A stretch of DNA of 53,002 nucleotides from an uncultured Verrucomicrobiales bacterium (GCA_903927905.1 CAIYOY010000230.1:1-53002); one strand, 5' to 3'. Positions 7,345 to 16,062 are shown, counted from the stretch's first letter. Made by a program: numbers and translations. Notes: a model not told the origin generated them from the sequence alone.

Positions 7345-10300
7345 ATGATGACGTGCCGCAATCTGAGCCGGAATCTTGGCCTTTGGATCTGGGCTGGCGC
7401 ACTCATTTTAACTTCTCACGTTCACGCCTCAACTTTTTGGTCGTTTCAAAAACCGGTCCAGCCTGAGACGCCCAAGGTAAAAAACACGAAATGGGCCAAG
7501 ACGGATATTGATAAATTTATACTCGCGCAGTTGGAGGCGAAGAAGCTCAAGCCTGCAGCTCCGGCAGACAAACGCACGTTGATTCGACGAGCCGCTTTTG
7601 ATCTGACCGGGTTGCCACCGACACCGCAGGAGGTCGAAAATTTTCTCAAGGACAAGTCGCCGAATGCCTTTGCCAGGGTGGTGGATCGTTTGCTGGCGTC
7701 GCCGCAATATGGCGAACGGTGGGGACGGCATTGGCTCGATGTGGTGCGGTATGCGGATTCGTTGGATGCGCGGAGTCTCGGCAGTGAGGGCGATATTGGT
7801 TTGGCGTGGCGATATCGGGATTGGGTGGTGAATTCGTTCAATCGGGATTTGCCGTATGATCAATTCATTCAGCAACAAATTGCCGGCGATCTCCTACCCG
7901 GCGATTACGATACAAATCGCATTGTCGCTACCGGCATGTATGCGATCGGCAACTGGGGCAATGGCGACGCCGACAAAGATAAAATCCTGACCGACATCGC
8001 CGATGACGCCGTAGATGTGACCAGTCGTGGATTTCTCGGCATAACGATGGCTTGCGCTCGTTGCCACGATCACAAATTCGATCCGATCACGACGGCGGAT
8101 TATTACTCAATGGCAGGGTTCTTTTTCAGCAGTCATATTTTGGCGAAGTTGACGCCCAAAGGCGCGGGGGAAAATATCATCAGGATTCCGCTGGCTTCAA
8201 CGGCGGAGTTGGCCAGGCGGAGTGAGCGCGAGGCGAAGATGACGAATTTGACGGCGCAGATCGAGAAGGTGACGGATGGAGAAATTGTGGCGATGGCGAA
8301 AACACTGCTGCCGGAGACTGCGCGATATTTGATGGCGGCGGCGGAATTTAAAAATCGTCCGGCGATGATGGCGGGGATCGGGCCGGTGGAGTTTGCGGGG
8401 AGGTTGAATGGAGGGGAAGCAAGTGAGGAAGCGGCTCAGGTTAATTCTAACGTCGCTGGAACGAGTCACGCTGCTGCGGACAGGAATGTCCGCACTCCGG
8501 TGACGGGAGCGTTGCTGAAAAGTTGGAGTGATTATCTGGGGTTTGGGGATGCGAAGTTGATGAATCATCTGGCGAAGGATTTGTTGGGGAAACGCGGGTT
8601 GCACGCGTTGCGGAATGGCAAGGATGCGGACACGCCGTCGGTGGTGGCGAATACCACGGCGGAAGAGATTTCATTTTTGAGCATTCGGCTGCCAGGGAAA
8701 AACTTGGCACTGCATCCCTCGCCTACTGCCGGGGTAGCGGCGGAATGGAGAAGTCCGGTGAGTGGAAAGGTTCGTATCAAGGGTCGGGTGGCGGATGCGG
8801 ATCCGAATTGCGGGGATGGCATTGCTTGGACGATTGATTTGCGACATGCGGGTGTGATCAAGGGCTTGGCTTCCGGCGAGATTCCCAATGGCGGCGCGCA
8901 GGATTTTAAGGAGGGAAAAAATGCGGAGCGATTGGCGGAGATTGTCGTGGAGGACGGAGACATGCTGCAAGTGGTGATTTTGCCCAAGGCGGAATATAGC
9001 TGCGATACGACGGTGGTGGAATTTGAAATCACCGAGTTGGATGGAGCGAAGCGGACCTGGAATTTGTCCAAGGACGTTTTGCCGTTGATCGAGAACAAGG
9101 TGGCGCCTTTTGCCGATTCGTTTGGCAATCCAAGCGTCTGGTACTTCTACGATCTCGCTGATCAACCGACGACGATTGCGGGGGCCACGAATTCGCCGCT
9201 GGCGCAATGGATGCAATTAGTGGCACGCAAGGCCCCTGCAACCGAGACCGAATCGGTGGCGGCCCAGATCCAGGCGTTGCTGTTGAAGGAAGTGCCGACG
9301 AATTCACCGTTGCGGCAGTTGTCGGATGATTTGAAAAATCCGCGTAGCAAGTTTTGGTCTTATATGCGGTCTGATGAAAATAATTTTTCAGCCACGACAC
9401 GCGAGAAGCTGACGGGATTGAATGATGAACTGGCCACGCTCAAGAAGAACGAACCGCCGCCGTTGCTCATGGCCCACGCCATGGTGGATGGCGGCACACC
9501 GGAAAGCCCTCACGCCGGTATGCACGATGTGAAGATTCATATTCGCGGAAAATATGACCGGCTCGGGGACATCGCTCCGCGTGGTTTTCCCAAAGTCATC
9601 ACGGCAGCGAATCCGGTGATCGCGACGAACACCAGCGGACGGCTGGAGCTGGCCAAGTGGATCGCGAGTCCGGAAAATCCGCTGACGGCCCGGGTGATGG
9701 TGAATCGCATCTGGCAGCATCATTTCGGCGAGGGCATCGTGCGAACGCCAAATAATTTTGGCAAACTCGGCCTGCCGCCGACGCACCCGGAACTGCTGGA
9801 CTATCTGGCGTGTGAATTTGTGAAATCCGGCTGGTCCATCAAAGCCCTGCACCGCGCCATCATGTTATCCGCAGTGTATCAACAATCCAGTTCGCCCGAT
9901 CCCGCCACGCTGAAAGCCGATCCGGATAACCTGATGTTCGGCCATTTCAACCGCCAGCGCCTCGAAGCCGAAGCTTTGCGCGACAGCCTGCTCGCCGCTG
10001 CTGGCAAACTGGACCTGACCATCAGCGGGCCATCCACCAACAGTCTGAACAGCAATCGCCGCACGCTTTACTTGACGACCATCCGCTCGGACCGGGCCAA
10101 TTATCAGGCGTTGTTCGATGTCGCCGATTCCACGGCCATCGTGGAAAAGCGGCTGAACTCAACGGTGTCACCCCAGGCGTTATTCATGCTGAATAATCCG
10201 TTCGTGCTGGCCCAGTGCAAATCCCTGGCCGAGCGGGCGCAGAAAGAAGGACCAAAGGAAACCGGAAAGAAAGTAGATTGGCTTTACCGATTGCTTTACG

Positions 10301-10455
10301 CGCGACCCGCGACGAGCGAAGAGATCAAGATTGCGCTAAAGGTTCTGTCAAAAGCGGCCAATGGACGGTGGGGCGAGGCTACCGACGAGCCGGGTCTTTG
10401 GCAGCAATATTGCCAGGTTCTCCTTTGCGCCAATGAATTTATTTATGTAGATTAG
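7345..10455 (+). CDS. PSD1-type protein: DUF1549 (PSCyt2) + DUF1553, secreted
   Basis: This 1036-residue exported protein belongs to the class abundant in planctomycetes and Verrucomicrobia. ATG 7345 gives an N-terminal signal sequence (LGLWIWAGALILTSHVHAS). An upstream TTG at 7303 only adds unlikely residues. DUF1549 comes first: ADKRTLIRRAAFDLTGLPPT, YGERWGRHWLDVVRYADS, and the haem-type motif CARCHDHKFDPI. A long middle part (about residues 275-740) is variable. DUF1553 follows: NPLTARVMVNRIWQHHFGEG, LPPTHPELLDYLA, FNRQRLEAEALRDS, FDVADST, SPQALFMLNNPF. No N-terminal PSCyt1 cytochrome domain is present, so this is the short form. The partner DUF1501 gene follows after 11 bases. The pair is generally thought to act outside the cytoplasm, possibly on polysaccharides; the reaction is unknown. 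A REP-like hairpin lies in frame at 8469-8499. Confidence 0.93.
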   Translation: MMTCRNLSRNLGLWIWAGALILTSHVHASTFWSFQKPVQPETPKVKNTKWAKTDIDKFILAQLEAKKLKPAAPADKRTLIRRAAFDLTGLPPTPQEVENFLKDKSPNAFARVVDRLLASPQYGERWGRHWLDVVRYADSLDARSLGSEGDIGLAWRYRDWVVNSFNRDLPYDQFIQQQIAGDLLPGDYDTNRIVATGMYAIGNWGNGDADKDKILTDIADDAVDVTSRGFLGITMACARCHDHKFDPITTADYYSMAGFFFSSHILAKLTPKGAGENIIRIPLASTAELARRSEREAKMTNLTAQIEKVTDGEIVAMAKTLLPETARYLMAAAEFKNRPAMMAGIGPVEFAGRLNGGEASEEAAQVNSNVAGTSHAAADRNVRTPVTGALLKSWSDYLGFGDAKLMNHLAKDLLGKRGLHALRNGKDADTPSVVANTTAEEISFLSIRLPGKNLALHPSPTAGVAAEWRSPVSGKVRIKGRVADADPNCGDGIAWTIDLRHAGVIKGLASGEIPNGGAQDFKEGKNAERLAEIVVEDGDMLQVVILPKAEYSCDTTVVEFEITELDGAKRTWNLSKDVLPLIENKVAPFADSFGNPSVWYFYDLADQPTTIAGATNSPLAQWMQLVARKAPATETESVAAQIQALLLKEVPTNSPLRQLSDDLKNPRSKFWSYMRSDENNFSATTREKLTGLNDELATLKKNEPPPLLMAHAMVDGGTPESPHAGMHDVKIHIRGKYDRLGDIAPRGFPKVITAANPVIATNTSGRLELAKWIASPENPLTARVMVNRIWQHHFGEGIVRTPNNFGKLGLPPTHPELLDYLACEFVKSGWSIKALHRAIMLSAVYQQSSSPDPATLKADPDNLMFGHFNRQRLEAEALRDSLLAAAGKLDLTISGPSTNSLNSNRRTLYLTTIRSDRANYQALFDVADSTAIVEKRLNSTVSPQALFMLNNPFVLAQCKSLAERAQKEGPKETGKKVDWLYRLLYARPATSEEIKIALKVLSKAANGRWGEATDEPGLWQQYCQVLLCANEFIYVD
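8469..8499. repeat. single REP-like hairpin inside the PSD1 coding sequence
   Basis: GCTGCTGCGGACAGGAATG followed by TCCGCACTCCGG forms a hairpin with a 7-bp stem (GCGGACA / TGTCCGC) and a 4-base loop. Its flanks (CTGCTGCG before, GC-CTCCG after) match the right-hand REP arms at 505-535 and around 11970-11997. Here it is read through in frame as SHAAADRNVRTPV, in the variable part of the protein. No second inverted arm is evident beside it. Confidence 0.55.
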
Positions 10456-10466
10456 GAGATAACGCC

Positions 10467-11891
10467 ATGCCACATCGCCCACAACTCTTTAGCCGCCGCC
10501 AGATGTTGCGCCAGTTTGCCAACGGTTTCGGCGTCCTCGGTTTGGCCGGTCTTTTCGGCAACGAATTTGTAACCAACGTGCTGGCGACAGAGAGCAATCC
10601 CCTGCTCCCCAAGCCCTCGCCCTACCCCGCCAAAGCCAAGCGGGTTATTTTTCTTTTCATGTCCGGCGGGCCGTCGCATGTGGACACGTTCGATCCGAAG
10701 CCCCGGCTGAGTAAAGATAACGGCAAAGAACTTCCTTTTGCCAAACCCAAACTCGAACGCACCAAAACCGGAAATCTTTTGCAATCGCCGTGGACGTTCA
10801 AAAAATACGGACAGAGCGGCACCGAGGTGAGCGAACTTTTCCCGCACGTCGCCACTTGCGTGGATGACATGTGCGTGGTGCGCTCAATGGTCGCGGACAA
10901 CATCAATCACAACGGCGCGTGCCTGCAAATGTGCACCGGCGAACAGGCCTTCTCCCGGCCAAGCATGGGCTCGTGGCTGCTTTACGGGCTGGGCAGCGAG
11001 AATCGCGATCTGCCGGGCTTCGTCGTCATCAGCCCGACGCAACCGGCCCAGGGTGCACCGCTCTGGGGTTCCAGTTTTCTCCCGGCCACCTTTCAAGGCA
11101 CGCTGGTCTCGGACATGAGCAATCCGATCGCCAACTTGAAGAACCCGGCGTTCACTTCGATGCAACAGCGCCATCAACTTGACATGTTGAAGGATTTGAA
11201 TCAGTTGCACCAAAAACAGCGCGAGGAAGACAGTCGGTTGAGCGCGCGGATAGAGTCGTTTGAACTGGCCTTCCGCATGCAGGCGCGCGCGCCGGAAGCG
11301 TTTGACATCACCAACGAATCGCCCGAGACGAAAAAACTTTACGGCCTGGACAACAAGATCACGGAAAATTTCGGCAAACAATGCCTCATGGCCCGTCGCC
11401 TGGCCGAGCGCGATGTCCGCATGATCCAGGTCTTTCACACCACTACGGCCACGCGCACCGCCTGCAATATTTGGGATCAACATTCGGATTTGAAAAAAAA
11501 TCTGGCTGATAATTGCGCAGCCGTGGACAAACCGATTGCCGGACTGCTGAAAGATTTAAAAGCGCGCGGATTATTGGAAGACACCCTGGTGATTTGGGGT
11601 GGAGAATTTGGGCGCACGCCGACAGCCGAAGGGACGAACGGGCGCGAACATCATCCGTTTGGTTTTTCGATGTGGCTTGCGGGCGGCGGCATCAAACCCG
11701 GCACCGTCTATGGCGCGACCGATGAATTTGGCTGGCACGCGACGGAGAATAAAGTTCACGTCCACGATCTACATGCCACCATTCTTCATCTCATGGGCAT
11801 CAACCATGAAAAATTGACCTACCGTTACAGCGGTCGTGATTATCGGCTGACCGATGTGAGTGGGAATATTGTTCATGGGATGTTGGCTTAA
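10467..11891 (+). CDS. DUF1501 family protein, Tat-exported
   Basis: The product has 474 residues and belongs to the DUF1501 family, related to sulfatases and alkaline phosphatases and usually paired with DUF1549/DUF1553 proteins. The N-terminus has a twin-arginine type signal (SRRQMLRQFANGFGVLGLAG, residues 8-27). Recognisable blocks are VIFLFMSGGPSHVDTFDPKP, MCTGEQAFSRPSMGSWLLYG, WDQHSDLKKNL, LVIWGGEFGRTPTAEG, GREHHPFGFSMWLAGGGIKPG and the ending HATILHLMGINHEKLTYRYSGRDYRLTDV. The ATG at 10467 is preceded by AGGAG at 10455-10459, a good ribosome site. With the PSD1 gene 11 bases upstream it forms the standard two-gene operon of these phyla. Substrate unknown. Confidence 0.95.
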   Translation: MPHRPQLFSRRQMLRQFANGFGVLGLAGLFGNEFVTNVLATESNPLLPKPSPYPAKAKRVIFLFMSGGPSHVDTFDPKPRLSKDNGKELPFAKPKLERTKTGNLLQSPWTFKKYGQSGTEVSELFPHVATCVDDMCVVRSMVADNINHNGACLQMCTGEQAFSRPSMGSWLLYGLGSENRDLPGFVVISPTQPAQGAPLWGSSFLPATFQGTLVSDMSNPIANLKNPAFTSMQQRHQLDMLKDLNQLHQKQREEDSRLSARIESFELAFRMQARAPEAFDITNESPETKKLYGLDNKITENFGKQCLMARRLAERDVRMIQVFHTTTATRTACNIWDQHSDLKKNLADNCAAVDKPIAGLLKDLKARGLLEDTLVIWGGEFGRTPTAEGTNGREHHPFGFSMWLAGGGIKPGTVYGATDEFGWHATENKVHVHDLHATILHLMGINHEKLTYRYSGRDYRLTDVSGNIVHGMLA

Positions 11892-11892
11892 A

Positions 11893-11998
11893 GCGGACCG
11901 CGAGTATGTGACTCGCAAAGGTTGACAGACAAAGAAAGTTTAGAATTACGAACGCGTATTCGCTTGCACGCCGCTGCGGTTCACAGAACCGCGCTCCG
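11893..11998. repeat. REPIN-like pair of hairpins, second copy of the 430-535 family
   Basis: The left hairpin GCGAGT-ATGTG-ACTCGC (11900-11916) and the right hairpin GCGGTTC-ACA-GAACCGC (11975-11992) flank an AT-rich middle. The right flank TTCGCTTGC...GCTGCG and the GCGCTCCG tail match the element at 430-535. The stem has changed from GCGACTC/GAGTCGC to GCGGTTC/GAACCGC with both sides altered together. The total length is also 106 bases. It lies after the DUF1501 stop and before the 6S RNA candidate. Confidence 0.7.
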
Positions 11999-12136
11999 AA
12001 TTTTAAATCGTGCCAACTTTTGTCGCGCACAAAACTTTTTCAAAAGTTTTTTCCTTGAGAAAAATTTAAAATCGGCTATTTGTATTAATAATAAATCGCA
12101 CCGCTGCGACTGTTCTTTGGAAAAGATTTTTAGAAT

Positions 12137-12327
12137 TTAACCCTGCCATGTTCGTGATCAGAAACTAAGTCCTTGGACCGTAATAAATACGCGAACAATG
12201 GGACTCGCGTTCGGTCGTGGCCGACAGGCCTTTACTGGAAGCCGAAAGCGCCCGATAGAGTCCCGCCTTTGAACTCTAAGTCCAAAGGAACAGTTTATAC
12301 ACGGCATTACGGTGGGGTTAATTTTTT
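12137..12327 (+). ncRNA. ssrS: probable 6S RNA
   Basis: About 185 bases fold like 6S RNA. The closing stem pairs TTAACCC (12137-12143) with GGGTTAA (12315-12321), continued by imperfect pairing of CCATGTTCGTG (12146-12156) with CACGGCAT around 12300-12307. A large central bubble follows. The apical stem pairs GGGACTC (12200-12206) with GAGTCCC (12258-12264) and, inside it, TTCGG with CCGAA. The 3' side of the bubble holds the hairpin CCTTTGAACT-CTA-AGTCCAAAGG (12266-12288), as in known 6S RNAs. A T-run at 12322-12327 follows the closing stem. TAGAAT at 12131 could be a -10 box. The position directly upstream of rarA (next to bsrA in Bacillus) and fau (next to ssrS in E. coli) supports the call. 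An alternative closing pair, ACCGTAAT (12177-12184) with ATTACGGT (12306-12313), also exists. Confidence 0.7.
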
Positions 12328-12328
12328 A

Positions 12329-12467
12329 AAAGCTCCAAGCGCCAACATCCAAATTCCAAAGAAACTTCAAATATCAAACATCAACACCAGTCTCCCAGGT
12401 GGATTGGAGCTTTTATCCTCCGTAGTGCTTTTGACGAAGGAGGATGGATGTTGGAATTTGGAGCTTT
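12329..12467. repeat. inverted repeat, AAGCTCCAA type, upstream of rarA
   Basis: AAAGCTCCAAGCGCCAACAT at 12329 and GGATGTTGGAATTTGGAGCT near 12446 are imperfect inverted arms. Between them is a run of CAAA/CAACA words and a second hairpin ATCCTCC...GGAGGAT (about 12416-12446). Oligopurine/pyrimidine words with AAGCTCCAA are a common intergenic repeat class in this group. The right arm ends 19 bases before the rarA start, so it probably lies in the rarA leader. Confidence 0.6.
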
Positions 12468-12485
12468 CCCTGCTATGTTTCTCCC

Positions 12486-13853
12486 GTGACTGGAAGCGAC
12501 CTTTTTTCCGCCGCGCCTGAAACCAAAAAACTTGATTCAGACGCGCCGGAACCCGTTTCCCCTTCCCATCAACCGCTGGCCGCGCGCATGAGGCCGCGCG
12601 TCCTCGACGAATTTTACGGGCAAACTCATATCCTGGCCAAAGGACAACTTCTGCGCCGCGCTATCGAGGCTGACCGAATCCAGTCCATCATTCTCTATGG
12701 TCCTCCGGGTACCGGAAAAACATCTCTGGCGCAGATCATCGCCAACCAAACGAAGAGCAAATTTGAACGCTTGAGCGGCGTGGAAAGCAATGTGGCCGAC
12801 ATGCGCCGCGTTTTGGCGGCAGCGGCCAATCGGTTGGAAAACAAAGGTCTTTCCACCATTTTGTTCGTGGATGAAATCCATCGCTTCAACAAATCCCAAC
12901 AAGATGTTCTTCTGCCCGATGTGGAAAGCGGCGTGGTCCGGTTGATCGGCGCCACCACGCACAATCCTTTTTTCTTCGTCAATTCGCCGCTGGTCTCGCG
13001 CTCGCAAATTTTTGAACTGCGCTCGCTCAGCGAGGAAGATCTGCTCGCGCTGTTGCATCGCGCGCTGGCTGACTCCGAGCGCGGGTTGGGCTTCATGAAA
13101 CTTAAAACGGAGGAAAATGCCTTGCGTCATTTAGCGAGAGTGGCCGATGGCGACGCGCGCAAGGTGTTGAATTCTCTGGAAATCGCCGCCTTGACCACCG
13201 CGCCCGGGTCGGACGGCACCATCCACATCACCTTGTCGGTGGCCGAACAGTGCATTCAGAAAAAGGCCATTGTTTATGACGGGGATGGCGATGCGCACTA
13301 CGACACCATTTCCGCATTCATCAAATCCATGCGCGGCAGCGATCCGGATGCCGCGCTTTATTGGCTGGCCAAAATGATCCACGCCGGTGAAGACCCTCGT
13401 TTCATCACGCGCCGCATCGTGATTTGCGCAGCGGAAGACGTTGGACTGGCCGATCCCATGGCCCTCATCCTCGCCCAAGCCGCCCATCACGCGGCTGAAT
13501 TTGTCGGCTGGCCCGAAGCCCGCATTCCCATCGCCGAAGCGACGATCTATATTGCCACCGCGAATAAAAGCAACAGTTCGATCGTCGCGATTGATGCCGC
13601 GCTGGAAGATGTCCGTTCCGGTCGAACACTGCCGGTGCCGGAACATTTGCGGGATGGACATTACGCCGGGGCCAAGCAGTTGGGCCATGGCAAGGATTAC
13701 CAATACGCCCACGATCATCCTGATCATTTTGTCCCGCAGGATTATCTCGGTGCCGCGCGCCGATACTATGAGCCGACGGATCAAGGCACGGAAAAAAAGA
13801 TCAAAGAACGCCTGGATAAATGGCGGGCGCAAATCGAGGCCGCGAAAAAATGA
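12486..13853 (+). CDS. rarA: replication-associated recombination protein RarA (MgsA)
   Basis: This AAA+ ATPase acts at stalled replication forks and single-strand/double-strand junctions. The 455-residue product shows the clamp-loader-like N-terminus AARMRPRVLDEFYGQTHI, Walker A YGPPGTGKTSLAQ, Walker B LFVDEIHRFNKSQQD, sensor 1 GATTHNPFFFVNSPLVSRS, and the C-terminal tetramerisation region MIHAGEDPRFITRRIVICAA. GTG 12486 is chosen because it gives the usual MTGSDLF start. The frame opens earlier, but that part falls in the repeat at 12329-12467. The stop overlaps the ATG of fau by four bases, so the two are coupled. The 6S RNA candidate lies just upstream. Confidence 0.95.
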   Translation: MTGSDLFSAAPETKKLDSDAPEPVSPSHQPLAARMRPRVLDEFYGQTHILAKGQLLRRAIEADRIQSIILYGPPGTGKTSLAQIIANQTKSKFERLSGVESNVADMRRVLAAAANRLENKGLSTILFVDEIHRFNKSQQDVLLPDVESGVVRLIGATTHNPFFFVNSPLVSRSQIFELRSLSEEDLLALLHRALADSERGLGFMKLKTEENALRHLARVADGDARKVLNSLEIAALTTAPGSDGTIHITLSVAEQCIQKKAIVYDGDGDAHYDTISAFIKSMRGSDPDAALYWLAKMIHAGEDPRFITRRIVICAAEDVGLADPMALILAQAAHHAAEFVGWPEARIPIAEATIYIATANKSNSSIVAIDAALEDVRSGRTLPVPEHLRDGHYAGAKQLGHGKDYQYAHDHPDHFVPQDYLGAARRYYEPTDQGTEKKIKERLDKWRAQIEAAKK

Positions 13854-14422
13854 CCGCCACCAAAGAAGAATTTCGCCAACAGCTCCGCGCGCGTGTCAAA
13901 GAACTTTCTCCGACACAACGACAGGAGCTTTCCGAAGCCGCGCGTAAACAATTAAGTTTCCAATGCGCCTGGGGCGATGCTCGCGCGATCCTCTTTTACT
14001 CACCGCTGCCGGACGAAATTGATTTGTCACCGCTCATGGGCGAAGCGCTGGCCGCAGGCTGCAAAGTCGCCCTGCCCCGTTTTATTCCTGAAACCGGAGT
14101 CTATGCCGCTTATGAAATCACCCATCCGACGACCCAATGCATCCGGGGAACTTTCAACATCCTTGAACCATCACACGAATGTCCGGTTTTTCCGTTGAAC
14201 CGGCTGGACTTGGTGCTGGTACCTGGAGTAGGCTTCGACCAAAGCGGGCATCGGCTTGGCCGGGGCCGGGGATTTTATGACCGGTTGTTGATTTCCGCAT
14301 CTGGAGTCAAATGCGGCGTCGGCTTCGACGAACAATTGGTCCCGCAGCTCCCGGTGGAATCGCACGATGTCCATTTAAATTGTATTTTGACGCCGACTCG
14401 CTGGTTGGAGTTTGGCCGTTAA
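13850..14422 (+). CDS. fau: 5-formyltetrahydrofolate cyclo-ligase
   Basis: It converts 5-formyltetrahydrofolate plus ATP to 5,10-methenyltetrahydrofolate in cytoplasmic one-carbon metabolism. The 190-residue product carries FYSPLPDEIDLSPLM, KVALPRF, LDLVLVPGVGFDQSGHRLGR and the diagnostic GRGRGFYDR, ending with ESHDVHLNCILTPTRWLEF. ATG 13850 overlaps the rarA stop as ATGA. An upstream in-frame ATG at 13820 lies inside rarA and adds a non-conserved segment. rny follows after 15 bases. Adjacency of 6S RNA, rarA and fau is seen in distant phyla, in part or whole. Confidence 0.93.
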   Translation: MTATKEEFRQQLRARVKELSPTQRQELSEAARKQLSFQCAWGDARAILFYSPLPDEIDLSPLMGEALAAGCKVALPRFIPETGVYAAYEITHPTTQCIRGTFNILEPSHECPVFPLNRLDLVLVPGVGFDQSGHRLGRGRGFYDRLLISASGVKCGVGFDEQLVPQLPVESHDVHLNCILTPTRWLEFGR

Positions 14423-14437
14423 ATTGTCGGTTATCAC

Positions 14438-15997
14438 ATGACTTGGAATCCATTTATTGCTGGCGCTGTCATCCTGCTGGCAGGCGTGCTCCTCGGCGGC
14501 CTGCTTTTGCGCTGGCGTGAACGCGGCATTTGCTCCGACCTCAAAGCCCGGGAAAAATCCATGCTGGAAAATGCGCGCCGGGAAGCCGACGCCCTCGCCC
14601 GCGAGGCAAAATTGGCCGCCAATGAAGCCGCCCTGAAAGTACGCTCCGAAACCGAGCAAATGGTCGCCACCCGCCAAAAAGAAATCGCCGCCGCCGAACA
14701 AAAGCTGACTGAGCAGGAAGCCCAGATCAACCGGGAAATAGACGATCTCCGCCGGCACGAGGAAACTCTCCGTCTGGAGAAAGAACAAGTCGCCAAAAAA
14801 TCCCAGGAACTGGCGCGCTTGACTGCTGAAGCCGTCGGCTTGAGCAAGCAGCGCCGCGAGCAATTGGCCTCCATTTCAAAATTAAATGAAACGGAGTTAA
14901 AAGCCGCTTATTTAAAAGAAGTGGAGAACGAAAGCTTGCGCGATGGAGCAACGCTGACCCAACACATCCTCGACGACGCGAAGGTCAAAGCGGAGGAAAA
15001 AGCGCGGAAGATCATCAGCCTCGCCATCCAACGCTACGCTGGCAACCACAGCTTCGACACCTCCACTACCACCGTCACCATCAGCAATGACGAGATCAAA
15101 GGCCGCATCATCGGACGCGAAGGTCGCAACATCCGCGCTTTTGAAGCCGCCACCGGCGTGACCGTGATGATTGACGACACACCCGGCGCGATTGTTCTTT
15201 CCGGTTTCGATCCTGTACGCCGGGCGGTTGCACGTGAAGCGATGGAACGCTTGATTCTGGACGGTCGAATTCATCCCGCGCGCATTGAAGAAGTCGTTGC
15301 CAAAGTTTCGCAGGAAACCGATGAATCCATCATGCGCGTCGGTGAAGAAGCGGTCATGAAATTGGGACTCGCGCCAATGCATGCGGAAATCATAAAACTC
15401 CTCGGCAAACTTCATTTCCGACACAGCTTCTCGCAAAATATTTTGCAACACTCCATCGAAGTCGCCCAGATTATGGGCCTGATCGCGGGCGAACTCGGCA
15501 TTGATATTCCCTCGGCCAAACGCGCCGGATTGCTGCATGACATTGGCAAAGCTGTCACCCACGAAATCGAAGGACCGCACGCGATAGTCGGGGCAGAAAT
15601 CATCAAGCGCTACGGCGAATCAGAAGCCGTGGTGGATGGCGTGGCCTCGCATCACGATGAAGTGCCGCACATCGGACTGCTCGGTATCCTGGTCAGCGCG
15701 GCGGATGCGATCAGCGCCTCGCGACCCGGCGCGCGGTCGGAAACCATTTTAACCTACGTCAAGCGGGTGGAAGATCTGGAGCGCATCGGCCTGTCCTTCC
15801 CCGGCGTTGAAAAATGCTTTGCCTTGCAAGCGGGCCGGGAACTGCGCGTCATGGTGCAACCCAACGAGGTCAATGACGAGCAGGCGTTTGCGCTGGCGCG
15901 GAATATTGCAAGGAAGGTAGAGGACGATTTGAATTATCCCGGGCAGATCCGCGTGACGATTGTGCGCGAAACACGCTGCGTGGAATTTGCCAAGTAG
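14438..15997 (+). CDS. rny: ribonuclease Y
   Basis: This membrane-anchored endoribonuclease begins mRNA decay. The 519-residue product has an N-terminal membrane helix (about residues 5-25), then a long charged coiled coil (about 30-190). The KH domain has the GxxG loop in GRIIGREGRNIRAFEAATGV. The HD domain begins with HFRHSFSQNILQHSIEVA and holds the catalytic pair in LLHDIGKAVTHE, plus ASHHDEV. Length and order are standard for Rny. It is preceded closely by fau and followed by a palindromic repeat at 16013, where the operon probably ends. Confidence 0.96.
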   Translation: MTWNPFIAGAVILLAGVLLGGLLLRWRERGICSDLKAREKSMLENARREADALAREAKLAANEAALKVRSETEQMVATRQKEIAAAEQKLTEQEAQINREIDDLRRHEETLRLEKEQVAKKSQELARLTAEAVGLSKQRREQLASISKLNETELKAAYLKEVENESLRDGATLTQHILDDAKVKAEEKARKIISLAIQRYAGNHSFDTSTTTVTISNDEIKGRIIGREGRNIRAFEAATGVTVMIDDTPGAIVLSGFDPVRRAVAREAMERLILDGRIHPARIEEVVAKVSQETDESIMRVGEEAVMKLGLAPMHAEIIKLLGKLHFRHSFSQNILQHSIEVAQIMGLIAGELGIDIPSAKRAGLLHDIGKAVTHEIEGPHAIVGAEIIKRYGESEAVVDGVASHHDEVPHIGLLGILVSAADAISASRPGARSETILTYVKRVEDLERIGLSFPGVEKCFALQAGRELRVMVQPNEVNDEQAFALARNIARKVEDDLNYPGQIRVTIVRETRCVEFAK

Positions 15998-16012
15998 GAG
16001 CTATAACCCTCT

Positions 16013-16052
16013 GCCGATTGACAATCGGCGAGACAGCCGACTATCAGTCGGC
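16013..16052. repeat. tandem hairpins GCCGATTG-A-CAATCGGC and GCCGACT-ATC-AGTCGGC
   Basis: Two perfect palindromic hairpins lie eight bases apart between the convergent rny and small lipoprotein genes. They have different stems (GCCGATTG/CAATCGGC, GCCGACT/AGTCGGC) but the same kind of surroundings, ending GCGCTACC. They differ in sequence from the 430-535 family but share the design of a short stem, a 1-5 base loop and a GC-rich tail. They could also act as a bidirectional terminator, although no T-run is present. Confidence 0.65.
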
Positions 16053-16062
16053 GCTACCCCAA

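Noticed and set aside
12173-12520. A 115-codon open frame on the + strand before rarA
   Set aside because: It runs through the 6S RNA candidate, the AAGCTCCAA repeat and the first codons of rarA in another frame. Its translation has no recognisable domain.
16013-16052. A classical intrinsic terminator after rny
   Set aside because: The hairpins are strong but no T-run follows on either strand, so it is listed as a repeat instead.
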